NCBI RefSeq assembly: GCF_039634785.1
Contig: NZ_JBBIAB010000008.1
Span: 124,001 to 188,000, forward strand
From: Tistrella mobilis
GTDB taxonomy: Bacteria > Pseudomonadota > Alphaproteobacteria > Tistrellales > Tistrellaceae
DNA length: 64,000 bases
Reading direction: 5' to 3'
Positions within the stretch are counted from its first letter, which is position 1, and the number at the start of each line of letters is the position of its first letter. Under the pieces are notes generated by a model. That model searched no databases and was not told the origin of the DNA. It saw only the letters and a program-made list of their open reading frames with translations. The translations under genes were made by a program, and so were the position numbers. Shown in pieces: positions 38,877 to 46,140 of the stretch.

Positions 38877-40205
38877 ATGTCCGCGCCCAAGCGGTTGCTG
38901 ATTGCCTTCCTTGTCGTCCTGCCCGGCCTCTGGCTCGCCACCGGGCAGATCTTCCAGGCGCCCGCAGAGATTTTCGCCATCCGCCCGGCGATGATGCAGG
39001 GCACCGGCATTCTGGCGATCGGTGCGATGAGCCTGGCCCTGGTGCTGGCGATGCGGCCGGTGCGCCTTGAAGGCCTGCTCGGCGGGCTCGACAAGGGCTA
39101 TCGGCTGCACAAATGGCTGGGCATCACGGCGCTGGTCGCGGCCGTCATCCATTGGCTGTGGGCCCAGGCGCCGAAATGGGCGGTGGGCTGGGGGCTGCTC
39201 GACCGGCCGGCGCGCAACCGGGTGCCGGTCGAGCCGGGCACCCTGGAAGCCACCCTGCGCAGCTGGCGCGGCTTTGCGGAAAGCGTCGGCGAATGGGCCT
39301 TCTATGCGGCGGCGGCACTTATCCTGCTTGCGCTGATCCGGCGCTTCCCCTATCGCCGGGTCTTTCAGGTCCACCGGCTGCTGGCCCTGGCCTATCTGGT
39401 GCTGGTCTTCCATGCCGCGGTGCTGTTCACCTTCGATCAGTGGGCCCAGCCGGTCGGCATCGTGGTGGCCCTGCTGCTGGCGGCCGGCACCGTCTCGGCC
39501 CTTCTGGCCCTGTTCGGCCGGATCGGGATCCGCCGGCGCGTGGCCGGCCGGGTCTCCCGCCTGGCCCATGATCCGGCCACCCATGTGCTGGAGGTCGATC
39601 TGGCCCTCTCGGGCAGCTGGCCGGGGCATCGGGCGGGGCAGTTCGCCTTCGTCACCTTCGATGCCGCCGAAGGCCCGCATCCCTTCACCATTTCCTCCGC
39701 CTGGCAGGGCGACGGGCGGCTGCGCTTCCATGTCAAGGCGCTGGGGGATCATACCCGGGCCCTGCCGGCCCGGCTGACGCAGGGCGATCCGGTGACCGTC
39801 GAAGGGCCCTATGGCCGCTTCGACTTCATCGATCACCAGCCGGCCCAGCTCTGGGTGGCCGGCGGTATCGGCATCACGCCCTTCCTTGCACGGCTGGAGG
39901 CGCTGGCGGCAGCACCCGAGCGGCGGCCGGTCGATCTGGTCTATTGCGCGGCGGCGCCGGCGCCGGATTTCGTCGCCCGACTTCAGGCGCTGGCGACGGC
40001 GGCCGGGGTGCGGCTGCATGTCCTGGCGAGCGGTCGCGACGGCCGGCTTGATGCCGGCCGTCTGGCGGGGCTGGTGCCGGGCTGGCGCGAGGCCTCGATC
40101 TGGTTCTGCGGCCCGGCCGGGTTCGGCCGCAGCCTCCGTCGCGGGCTTGCCCGTCTCGGTCTTGCCCGCGGCCGCTTCCATCAGGAAGCCTTCGAAATGC
40201 GCTGA
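38877..40205 (+). CDS. Ferric-reductase-like membrane flavoprotein (FNR family)
   Basis: A 442-residue oxidoreductase: ferric-reductase-like heme b transmembrane domain (about 5-215, His candidates in YRLHKWLGIT, VIHWLW, VHRLLALAYLVLVFHA), FAD-binding barrel (about 220-315, HPFTISSAW), and NAD(P)-binding domain (about 320-440, WVAGGIGITPFLARL, WFCGPAGFG). It would pass electrons from NAD(P)H across the membrane to an external acceptor such as ferric iron. No linked iron-uptake gene lies close by. Its 3' end overlaps the convergent TetR gene by 25 bp. Confidence 0.88.
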   Translation: MSAPKRLLIAFLVVLPGLWLATGQIFQAPAEIFAIRPAMMQGTGILAIGAMSLALVLAMRPVRLEGLLGGLDKGYRLHKWLGITALVAAVIHWLWAQAPKWAVGWGLLDRPARNRVPVEPGTLEATLRSWRGFAESVGEWAFYAAAALILLALIRRFPYRRVFQVHRLLALAYLVLVFHAAVLFTFDQWAQPVGIVVALLLAAGTVSALLALFGRIGIRRRVAGRVSRLAHDPATHVLEVDLALSGSWPGHRAGQFAFVTFDAAEGPHPFTISSAWQGDGRLRFHVKALGDHTRALPARLTQGDPVTVEGPYGRFDFIDHQPAQLWVAGGIGITPFLARLEALAAAPERRPVDLVYCAAAPAPDFVARLQALATAAGVRLHVLASGRDGRLDAGRLAGLVPGWREASIWFCGPAGFGRSLRRGLARLGLARGRFHQEAFEMR

Positions 40206-40834
40206 TCCTGGCGGGGTGTCTCCGGCGCCAGATGCCGGGCGAGCATGGTGACCAGTTCGTCATGCAGCGCCCGGGGCAGGCGGTCATGCCCGTCGGCGAG
40301 GGCGCCGTGGACGACGGCCTCGATGCTCCGCTCCACCAGCACGGCAAGAATGGCGGGGTCCCGACCGGGGGCCAGGGGCAGGGTGGCGATCCAGCGGGCG
40401 ACATGGCTGGTGATCGCCGCCGAGACGTCCCTGATCCGGGCCATGTCGCCGATCCGCGGCACCTGTTCGTTCAGCACCCGGTGCAGGGCCGGGTGCAGGC
40501 GGTGGGCATCGGTCGCGGCCGCGACGATCATCGCCACCGCCTCGGCCGGCGGCCTGCCGGCAAGTCGCGGCGCCAGGTCGTCGAATACCCGGGTCAGGGC
40601 TGCGGCGTGGCGGTCGATCAGCGCCGCGACCACCGCTTCCTTGGACGGGAAATACTGATAGAGCGAGCCGATGCCCACGCCTGCCGCCTCGGCGATGCGG
40701 GTGGTGGTGGCACGGTCGAAGCCGTCGCGGATCAGAATGTGAGCGGCGCCGTCCAGGATCGTCTCAACGGTGGCGCGCGATCGGGCCTGAACCGGCCGTT
40801 TCCGCGGGCTTGTGGCGGGGGGGACAGGCGGCAT
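40181..40834 (-). CDS. TetR-family regulator
   Basis: A 217-residue regulator. N-terminal HTH (about 20-65: ILDGAAHILIRDGFDRATTTRIAEAAGVGIGSLYQYFPSKEAV in segments) and a C-terminal ligand domain with the TetR C-terminal extension common in alphaproteobacteria. ATG 40834 chosen; the frame stays open to 40900, but that extension would run through the operator palindrome. It is divergent from the cupin gene and probably represses both. Confidence 0.9.
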   Translation of the reverse strand: MPPVPPATSPRKRPVQARSRATVETILDGAAHILIRDGFDRATTTRIAEAAGVGIGSLYQYFPSKEAVVAALIDRHAAALTRVFDDLAPRLAGRPPAEAVAMIVAAATDAHRLHPALHRVLNEQVPRIGDMARIRDVSAAITSHVARWIATLPLAPGRDPAILAVLVERSIEAVVHGALADGHDRLPRALHDELVTMLARHLAPETPRQDQRISKAS

Positions 40835-40856
40835 CGGCGGGGCTCCGGATGCGAAT

Positions 40857-40886
40857 TCAGAAACCGAAGGAATCTTCGTATTCTGA
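40857..40886. promoter_or_regulatory. TetR operator palindrome
   Basis: TCAGAAACCGAAG and CTTCGTATTCTGA form an inverted repeat matching at 11 of 13 positions around a 4-bp centre. It lies between the divergent TetR (40834) and cupin (40926) starts, the usual place for a TetR-type operator. Confidence 0.7.
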
Positions 40887-40925
40887 AAGCGACCGATCAA
40901 GCCCCCCGATGAACGAGGTGTTCCG

Positions 40926-41327
40926 ATGAAGCCGGCCGTGTTCTCGATTGCCCAGGAACTCGCGACACTGGTGCCGGGCGGCGATTTTCGCCTGCTCGAT
41001 CATCATCTGGCCGACGGGCCGGTGATGGCCGGGGTGATCCGGATCGATGCAGGCAGCGTGAAGGGCTTCTGGGAACGCCATGACGGCGGCGACGAAATCC
41101 TGGTGATCCTGGCCGGCCGCGCCACTTTTACCATCAGCACGGGCACCATCAGCACGGGTGGGGAAGACATGCAGCTGGAGGTCGGGCCCGGCGACGTCCT
41201 CTGTGTGCCCAGGGCCATGACCCACGGCGCGGTCCTGCACACGCCCGCCCTCGACATCCTGTTCTTCACCCCCCGCGACGGCAGCAGTGCCTGGACCGAC
41301 GATCCGTCGGTCACGCCCCGTCATTGA
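40926..41327 (+). CDS. Small cupin-domain protein
   Basis: A 133-residue single cupin: metal motif around RHDGGDEILVILAG (about 51-63) and GDVLCVPRAMTHGAV (about 90-104, His). The function is unknown; such proteins bind small ligands or act as simple dioxygenases or isomerases. A 15-bp in-frame duplication (41130-41158) encodes ISTGTISTG in a loop. The stop codon lies inside a 34-bp tandem duplication. Probably repressed by the divergent TetR protein. Confidence 0.85.
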   Translation: MKPAVFSIAQELATLVPGGDFRLLDHHLADGPVMAGVIRIDAGSVKGFWERHDGGDEILVILAGRATFTISTGTISTGGEDMQLEVGPGDVLCVPRAMTHGAVLHTPALDILFFTPRDGSSAWTDDPSVTPRH

Positions 41328-41361
41328 TGCCGACGATCCGTCGGTCACGCCCCGTCATTGA
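41296..41361. repeat. 34-bp tandem duplication across two convergent gene ends
   Basis: A 32-bp sequence (41296-41327) is repeated exactly at 41330-41361, period 34. The first copy contains the cupin stop codon and the second contains the stop codon of the convergent sigma-factor gene. Confidence 0.97.
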
Positions 41362-42595
41362 GGCCGGCGGCCGCAGCCGCAAGCCAGCTGCGCACGGCCG
41401 GGTCCTCGGCCAGGCCGATCGCCCGGGCATAGGCGGCGCGGGCCGATGCGGCATCGCCCGACGCCGCCAGCAGATGGGCCCGAAGCGCCCAGGCGGGCTG
41501 ATAGGTTTCAAGCCCGGCGACGGCGTCGAGGGCATGAAGCCCGTGCATCGGGCCCGCCGTTCCGGCCAGGGCGGCGGCATGGCCAACGGCGGCCCCCGCG
41601 GATGGGGCGATCGCCATCAGGGCCTTATAGAGGGCCAGGCGGATGTCGGGGCCGGGTTGCGGCCGGCCGGCGGGGTCGGCGCGTGCGTTATGGGCGGACT
41701 GGATCGCCGCCTCCAGCTGATAGCGGCCGGGGCGCCCCAGGGCTGCGGCCGCGGCCAGCTGGGCTTCGGCCTCGGCGATCAGATCCGCCCGCCAGAGCGT
41801 GGTGTCCTGAAGATCGATCGGGACATAGCGCCCGGCGGCGTCGCGCCTTGCCGGGCGGCGTGCCTCGCAATGGGCCATCAGGGCCAGAAGACCGCGCGCC
41901 TCGGCCGCGGCCGGCATCAGTTCCACCAGCAGCCGGCCCAGCCACAGGGCCTCGCCGGTCAGGTCGGCGCCGCGGGTATCGCCGCCGGCCACCATCTCCC
42001 AGCCGGTGCCGAAGGCGGCGTAGACGGCATCCAGCACATGGCTCAACCGTTCCGGCAGATCCTGCGGCTCGGGCAGCTGAAAGCCGATGCCGGCACTCCG
42101 GATCCGCGCCTTGGCCCTGACCAGCCGCTGCCCCATGGTGGCGGGTGCCACCAGAAAGGCCGATCCGATCCGGGCGGCATCCAGCCCCAGCACCGCCTGC
42201 AGCATCAACGGCGCGCGCATCTCGGGGGCGATCGCGGGATGGGCGCAGACGAACAGCAGGGCCAGGCGATCGTCGGGCAGGGGGCGCGCCGCCATCGCCG
42301 CATCCTCCGCCTCCCCCGCCAGCAGGGTCAGGGCCGGTTCGGCCGCCCGGCGCACGGCCCCATGGCGCAGGGCATGGGTGATCCGGCGGCGGGCGACCGT
42401 GGCGAGCCAAGCCTCCGGCGCGTGCGGCACACCCTGCCGGGGCCAGAGGTCGAGCGCGATCCGGAAGGCATCGGCCACGGCATCCTCTGCCGCGGCCAGG
42501 TCGCGGAACCGTGCGGCCAGGAAGGCGACGAGGCGGGCACGGGACTGCCGTGCCGCCGCCTCGACCGCCCTGTGTGCCGCGTCGGGGCCGGTCAC
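41345..42595 (-). CDS. ECF sigma factor, ECF42-type with C-terminal TPR-like extension
   Basis: A 416-residue sigma factor. Sigma region 2 about 10-85 (AAARQSRARLVAFLAARFRD, AEDAVADAFRIALDLWP), region 4 about 110-175 (LLFVCAHPAIAPEMRAPLML, ATMGQRLVRAKARIR), then a 240-residue helical extension with TPR-like units (about 185-416: ALGRPGRYQLEAAIQSAHN, HALDAVAGLETYQPAWALRAHLLAASG). This architecture and the coupled DGPF protein define ECF42, where the extension is needed for activity and there is no anti-sigma factor. The start is a GTG overlapping the previous stop by 4 bp (GTGA). Confidence 0.9.
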   Translation of the reverse strand: MTGPDAAHRAVEAAARQSRARLVAFLAARFRDLAAAEDAVADAFRIALDLWPRQGVPHAPEAWLATVARRRITHALRHGAVRRAAEPALTLLAGEAEDAAMAARPLPDDRLALLFVCAHPAIAPEMRAPLMLQAVLGLDAARIGSAFLVAPATMGQRLVRAKARIRSAGIGFQLPEPQDLPERLSHVLDAVYAAFGTGWEMVAGGDTRGADLTGEALWLGRLLVELMPAAAEARGLLALMAHCEARRPARRDAAGRYVPIDLQDTTLWRADLIAEAEAQLAAAAALGRPGRYQLEAAIQSAHNARADPAGRPQPGPDIRLALYKALMAIAPSAGAAVGHAAALAGTAGPMHGLHALDAVAGLETYQPAWALRAHLLAASGDAASARAAYARAIGLAEDPAVRSWLAAAAAGLNDGA

Positions 42596-42966
42596 GCCGC
42601 GCCCCCGGGTTCCTGCGCCGAGGGCATCACCGGCCGCAGCTCCACCGCGCCCTCGGCCGCCGCGGGGCAGCGGGCGGCCCAGTCGAGGGCCGTGTCCAGA
42701 TCCGGCACCTCGATCACGAAATAGCCGGCGAGCCGCTCCTTGGTGTCGGCAAAGGGGCCGTCCTGCACCTCGCGGCGCCCGTCCGTGATCCGCAGCGTCG
42801 TCGCCGTCTCGGGCGGCAGCAGCCCGTGGCCTTCCAGCATGATGCCCGAGGCGCGGATCGCCTCGACATAGGCGCCCCAGCCGCCCCAATAGGCCCCGGC
42901 CCGGGCCGGATCCTTCTGCTTCGCATGGGCTTCGGCGGTTTCGTAGATCACCATCATGTACTGCAT
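42592..42966 (-). CDS. DGPF/YCII-domain protein partner of ECF42
   Basis: A 124-residue protein of the YCII/DGPF family, with the signature REVQDGPFADTKERLAGYFV at about 67-86 and YMMVIYE at the N-terminus. DGPF proteins are encoded next to ECF42 sigma factors and are their usual targets; their biochemical role is unknown. ATG 42966 has GAGGG 9 bp upstream; the in-frame ATG at 42975 would have it directly adjacent, too close. Confidence 0.9.
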   Translation of the reverse strand: MQYMMVIYETAEAHAKQKDPARAGAYWGGWGAYVEAIRASGIMLEGHGLLPPETATTLRITDGRREVQDGPFADTKERLAGYFVIEVPDLDTALDWAARCPAAAEGAVELRPVMPSAQEPGGAA

Positions 42967-43036
42967 CGTTCGCATCCCTCATCTGCGGACGGCACGCCGT
43001 GCCCGCACCCCGCGGGCCGCTCTTCCCCGTCCGGAA

Positions 43037-43067
43037 TGATGAGCCCCGGGCCATGGCGATTTCGACA
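43037..43067 (-). promoter_or_regulatory. Possible ECF42-type promoter before the DGPF gene
   Basis: On the minus strand TGTCGA (43067-43062) matches the -35 motif I recall for ECF42. At the expected spacing the -10 zone reads GGCTCATC, without a convincing CGA/TC element. Weak support. Confidence 0.3.
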
Positions 43068-43140
43068 GCGATGCCGTGCGGCCCGAGATTTTTTTTGAGG
43101 CGGGGATGTCCGGTGCCGACCCCACCCGCAGGCCGGCGAC

Positions 43141-43170
43141 TTGACACCCGATACAACCACAGATCAGAAT
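43141..43170 (+). promoter_or_regulatory. Sigma70 promoter of the cbi operon
   Basis: Consensus TTGACA (43141-43146), 18-bp spacer, CAGAAT (43165-43170, 4/6 to TATAAT). It places the transcript start just upstream of the cobalamin aptamer. Confidence 0.7.
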
Positions 43171-43189
43171 CACCCCCCATGAAGGTCCG

Positions 43190-43390
43190 CCTCTCGCTCC
43201 TGACGGGGGAGGGCGGTGTAAAAGGGAACATGGGCACGGGCGCTGCGCGCCCGGGAGCCATGGCTGCCCCCGCAACTGTAGGCGGAGAGTTCGTCGCCCG
43301 CCCGGGACCTGAGGTTCCGGGCTGTCAGGCCACTGGGCAACCGGGAAGGCCGGCGACGGATGGTGACCCGCAAGCCAGGAAACCTGCCTT
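43190..43390 (+). promoter_or_regulatory. Cobalamin (adenosylcobalamin-type) riboswitch
   Basis: Aptamer landmarks appear in order: GGTGTAAAAGGGAA (43215-43228), GCCCCCGCAACTGTA (43267-43281), GCCACTGGGCAACCGGGAAGGCCGGCGA, and the B12-box core GCAAGCCAGGAAACCTGCC at 43369-43387. These are the conserved parts of cobalamin riboswitches. Aptamer ends are approximate. High cobalamin should switch off the cobalt importer genes that follow. Confidence 0.95.
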
Positions 43391-43463
43391 CGCATCTGAC
43401 AGGGCCACTCTCCGAACGGGGTGTTCGGACGGGGGCGGGGTCCCCGGAACCTGCCGGGATTTC

Positions 43464-43502
43464 TCCGAAGGCCTTGCCGCACGTGGCCAACGCCTTCGGA
43501 GG
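43464..43502 (+). promoter_or_regulatory. Riboswitch expression platform: hairpin masking the cbiM RBS
   Basis: TCCGAAGGC (43464-43472) and GCCTTCGGA (43492-43500) form a perfect 9-bp stem with a 19-base loop. The 3' arm includes the first bases of GGAGG (43498-43502), the ribosome-binding site of the TTG start at 43511. This suggests control of translation rather than termination. There is no T run. Confidence 0.75.
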
Positions 43503-43510
43503 ATCGGCCC

Positions 43511-44185
43511 TTGCATATTATGGAAGGTTATCTGCCGGCGACCCATGCTGCCCTCTGGGCGGCGGTCTCGGCACCCTTCGTCATTCACGGTGCCCGCCGC
43601 ATCACCCGGCTGGTCCGCGAAACGCCGGAAGTGAAGCTGCTGCTGGCGGCGTCCGGCGCCTATGTCTTCGTGCTCTCGGCGCTGAAACTGCCCTCGGTCA
43701 CCGGCAGCTGTTCCCATCCGACCGGAACGGGGCTGGCCGCCACCCTGTTCGGGCCCACGGTCACCACCGTGCTCGGCACCATCGTGCTGCTGTTTCAGGC
43801 CCTGCTGCTCGCCCATGGCGGGCTCACCACCCTTGGCGCCAACGTGTTCTCCATGGCGATCGCCGGGCCCTTCGTGGCCTGGGGGCTGTTCCACGGCCTC
43901 ACCCGCATGGGGGCCGGGGCCGCGCTCGCGATCTTCGTCGCGGCGACGCTCGGCGATCTTGCGACCTATGTGGTGACCTCGCTGCAGCTGGCGCTCGCCT
44001 TTCCCGATCCGGCCGGCGGCATCGCCGGGGCGGCATCGAAGTTCCTGGGCATTTTCGCCCTCACCCAGGTGCCGCTGGCGATCAGCGAGGGGCTGCTGAC
44101 CGTGGTGGTGTTCAACATGCTCGGCCGTTACAGCCGCTCGGAACTGAAGGCGCTGGATCTGTTCCGCGGGCGGGTGGCGTCATGA
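43511..44185 (+). CDS. cbiM: Cobalt ECF-type transporter substrate-binding component CbiM
   Basis: A 224-residue membrane protein with about seven helices. The start is TTG at 43511, giving [16 protein letters not shown]; the CbiM family needs this N-terminal Met-His-Ile-Met because the free amino group and His2 coordinate Co2+. The later ATG (43520) would lose them. The second metal-site segment is [14 protein letters not shown] at about 63-76. GGAGG is 8 bp before the TTG. First gene of cbiMNQO, under riboswitch control. Confidence 0.95.
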   Translation: MHIMEGYLPATHAALWAAVSAPFVIHGARRITRLVRETPEVKLLLAASGAYVFVLSALKLPSVTGSCSHPTGTGLAATLFGPTVTTVLGTIVLLFQALLLAHGGLTTLGANVFSMAIAGPFVAWGLFHGLTRMGAGAALAIFVAATLGDLATYVVTSLQLALAFPDPAGGIAGAASKFLGIFALTQVPLAISEGLLTVVVFNMLGRYSRSELKALDLFRGRVAS

Positions 44186-44511
44186 TGAAGCGCAATCTGG
44201 TTCTGCTTGCCCTGGTCGTGATGCTGGCGATCGCACCGCTGCTGATCCATCCGCCCGGCACGGTGGAATTCGCCGGGGCCGACGGTCAGGCGGAACTGGT
44301 GATCGGCGAGATCGCGCCGGACTATGTGCCCTGGTTCCAGCCGCTGTGGGAGCCGCCGAGCGGCGAGATCGAAAGCCTGCTCTTCGCCCTGCAGGCGGCG
44401 ATCGGCGCCGGTCTGCTCGGCTATTATTTCGGCCTGCGCCGTGGCCGCCGCGAGGCGGACCCGGCCGCGGACGAGGCGGCACCGGCACGTGCCGACGGAC
44501 CCCGCGCCTGA
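44182..44511 (+). CDS. cbiN: Cobalt transport protein CbiN
   Basis: A 109-residue protein with two transmembrane helices (about 4-22 and 66-84) and the periplasmic loop [23 protein letters not shown] with [19 protein letters not shown], a clear CbiN pattern. It assists loading of Co2+ into CbiM. Overlaps cbiM by 4 bp and cbiQ by 1 bp. The C-terminal tail is Ala/Asp-rich. Confidence 0.95.
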   Translation: MMKRNLVLLALVVMLAIAPLLIHPPGTVEFAGADGQAELVIGEIAPDYVPWFQPLWEPPSGEIESLLFALQAAIGAGLLGYYFGLRRGRREADPAADEAAPARADGPRA

Positions 44512-45269
44512 TGCGGGCCATCGATCGTGCCGCGCAGACCAACCGTTGGCGCAGACGACCGGCTGCCGAAAAGGCCCTGATCTTCATCGGGCTGATGCTG
44601 GTCTCGCTGATCGCGGCCGGCTGGATCGGCCAGATCGTGATCCTGACGCTGGTCCTTTGCCTGGTGCTGGGGGCGGCACGGGTGGCCCCGCGGGATCTGC
44701 GCGCCGCGGCCGTGGTGCCGGCCGGTTTCATCCTGGCCGGCACCGCCGTGCAGATGATCACGCTGCATTGGGCGGCCGGGCCGGAAGTGGTGGGGCCGGT
44801 TGTGGGCATCGCCGGGCCCGAGATGCTGTCTGCTGCCGCTTTCACCGGCCTCAGAAGCATCACCTGCGTCGCCTGTCTGATCGGGCTTGGGTTGACCACG
44901 CCGCTGACCTCGCTGCTGCAGATGGTTCAGCGTCGCGGGCTCGCCCCCGACATCTCGGATCTGGCGATGATGATGTTCCGCATCGTCTGGCTGGTGCTGG
45001 ACTGTCTTGAGACGGGGCAGCGTGCCCAGGCGGCCCGGCTGGGGCATGCCGGCTGGGGCCGGCAGATCCGCTCGGGCGGGCGGCTGCTTGCGGGGCTTCT
45101 GCCCCGCGTGCTGGATCGGGCGCAGCGGATGAATGCCGGGCTCGCGGTGCGCGGTTATGACGGCCGTCTGCGCTTTGCCGGCACCGAGGCGGTTGCGGCC
45201 CCGGCGCGGCTTGCCCTGCTTGCCGGTGGTCTGGTGCTTGCTGCGGCCGGGGCGGTCTGGATCGGCTGA
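44511..45269 (+). CDS. cbiQ: Cobalt ECF transporter transmembrane subunit CbiQ
   Basis: A 252-residue T component with about five helices and the coupling motifs that contact the ATPase: the AARLGHAGWGRQIRSGG region (about 180-196) and the RMNAGLAVRGYDGRL motif (about 207-221). It couples CbiO ATP hydrolysis to CbiM/CbiN. Start overlaps the cbiN stop by 1 bp (TGATG), as does its stop with cbiO. Confidence 0.94.
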   Translation: MRAIDRAAQTNRWRRRPAAEKALIFIGLMLVSLIAAGWIGQIVILTLVLCLVLGAARVAPRDLRAAAVVPAGFILAGTAVQMITLHWAAGPEVVGPVVGIAGPEMLSAAAFTGLRSITCVACLIGLGLTTPLTSLLQMVQRRGLAPDISDLAMMMFRIVWLVLDCLETGQRAQAARLGHAGWGRQIRSGGRLLAGLLPRVLDRAQRMNAGLAVRGYDGRLRFAGTEAVAAPARLALLAGGLVLAAAGAVWIG

Positions 45270-46093
45270 TGCTCGAAGCCCGCGGTCTGGTCCATCATTA
45301 TCCGGGCGGCGTCACGGCGCTCGACCATGTCGATCTGGCGATCCCGGCCGGCGGCCGGCTGGCCATTCTGGGCGCCAATGGCGCCGGCAAATCCACCCTG
45401 CTGCTGGCGCTGGCCGGGGCGATCCGCACCGATCAGGGGCAGGTCGTGCTGGACGGCACCCCGGTCACCCACGACCGCAAGGGCCTGACCCGGCTGCGGC
45501 ACCGTGTCGGTCTGGTGTTTCAGGACCCGGATGATCAGCTCTTTGCGGCGACCGTCGCCGAGGATGTGAGCTTCGGCCCGCTCAATCTGGGGCTGACGGC
45601 AGCCGAGGCCCGGGAGCGCACGGCCGAGGCGCTGGCGATGATGGGTGTCGTCCATCTCGCCGACCGGGCCACCCATATGCTCAGCTTCGGCCAGCGCAAG
45701 CGGGTCGCGATCGCGGGGCTGCTCGCCATGCGTCCCGGCATTCTGCTGCTCGACGAGCCGACGGCAGGGCTGGATCCGGCGGGGGTGGACGAGCTGATGC
45801 AGCGCCTGGATGCGGTGGCGGGCACCGGCACCGCCGTGGTCATCGCCACCCATGACATGGATCTGGCCAATGGCTGGGCCGACCGTGTCGCCGTTTTCGG
45901 CCGTGGCCGGATCGTCCTGGACGGGGCGCCCGACACGGTTTTCGAAGACGAGGTGCTGCTGTCGGGGCTGGGGCTGCGCCTGCCGATGCTGCGCCGTCTG
46001 GCCTCTGCCCTGGCATCCCGTGGACTCTTGCCGGCCGGGCCCCTGCCGCGGCGGCTGGAGGATCTGGTGGCGGCACTACCACCATTGCGATAA
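45269..46093 (+). CDS. cbiO: Cobalt ECF transporter ATPase CbiO
   Basis: A 274-residue ATPase: Walker A GANGAGKST, Q-loop VFQDPDDQLFAATVAEDVSFGP (the DPDDQ motif is typical of ECF ATPases), signature LSFGQRKRVAIAG, Walker B ILLLDEPTAGLDP, switch His ATHDMDLA. A single ATPase probably acts as a homodimer. The end of the gene lies in a 13-bp direct repeat. Confidence 0.96.
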   Translation: MLEARGLVHHYPGGVTALDHVDLAIPAGGRLAILGANGAGKSTLLLALAGAIRTDQGQVVLDGTPVTHDRKGLTRLRHRVGLVFQDPDDQLFAATVAEDVSFGPLNLGLTAAEARERTAEALAMMGVVHLADRATHMLSFGQRKRVAIAGLLAMRPGILLLDEPTAGLDPAGVDELMQRLDAVAGTGTAVVIATHDMDLANGWADRVAVFGRGRIVLDGAPDTVFEDEVLLSGLGLRLPMLRRLASALASRGLLPAGPLPRRLEDLVAALPPLR

Positions 46094-46134
46094 CGGGGGC
46101 GCCATTGCGATAACCGGGGCCGGGTGCCCCCCGG
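46082..46134. repeat. 13-bp direct repeat and GC hairpin after cbiO
   Basis: CCATTGCGATAAC occurs at 46082-46094 (containing the cbiO stop) and again at 46102-46114, period 20. It is followed by CCGGGG / CCCCGG (46114-46119 / 46129-46134), a GC-rich hairpin between the convergent cbiO and acoR-like genes that may act as a terminator, without a T run. Confidence 0.7.
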
Positions 46135-46140
46135 CCTTCG

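Noticed and set aside
41345-43261. 638-codon version of the ECF sigma factor
   Set aside because: The N-terminal extension reads through the DGPF gene in another frame; the GTG at 42595 gives the proper sigma region 2.
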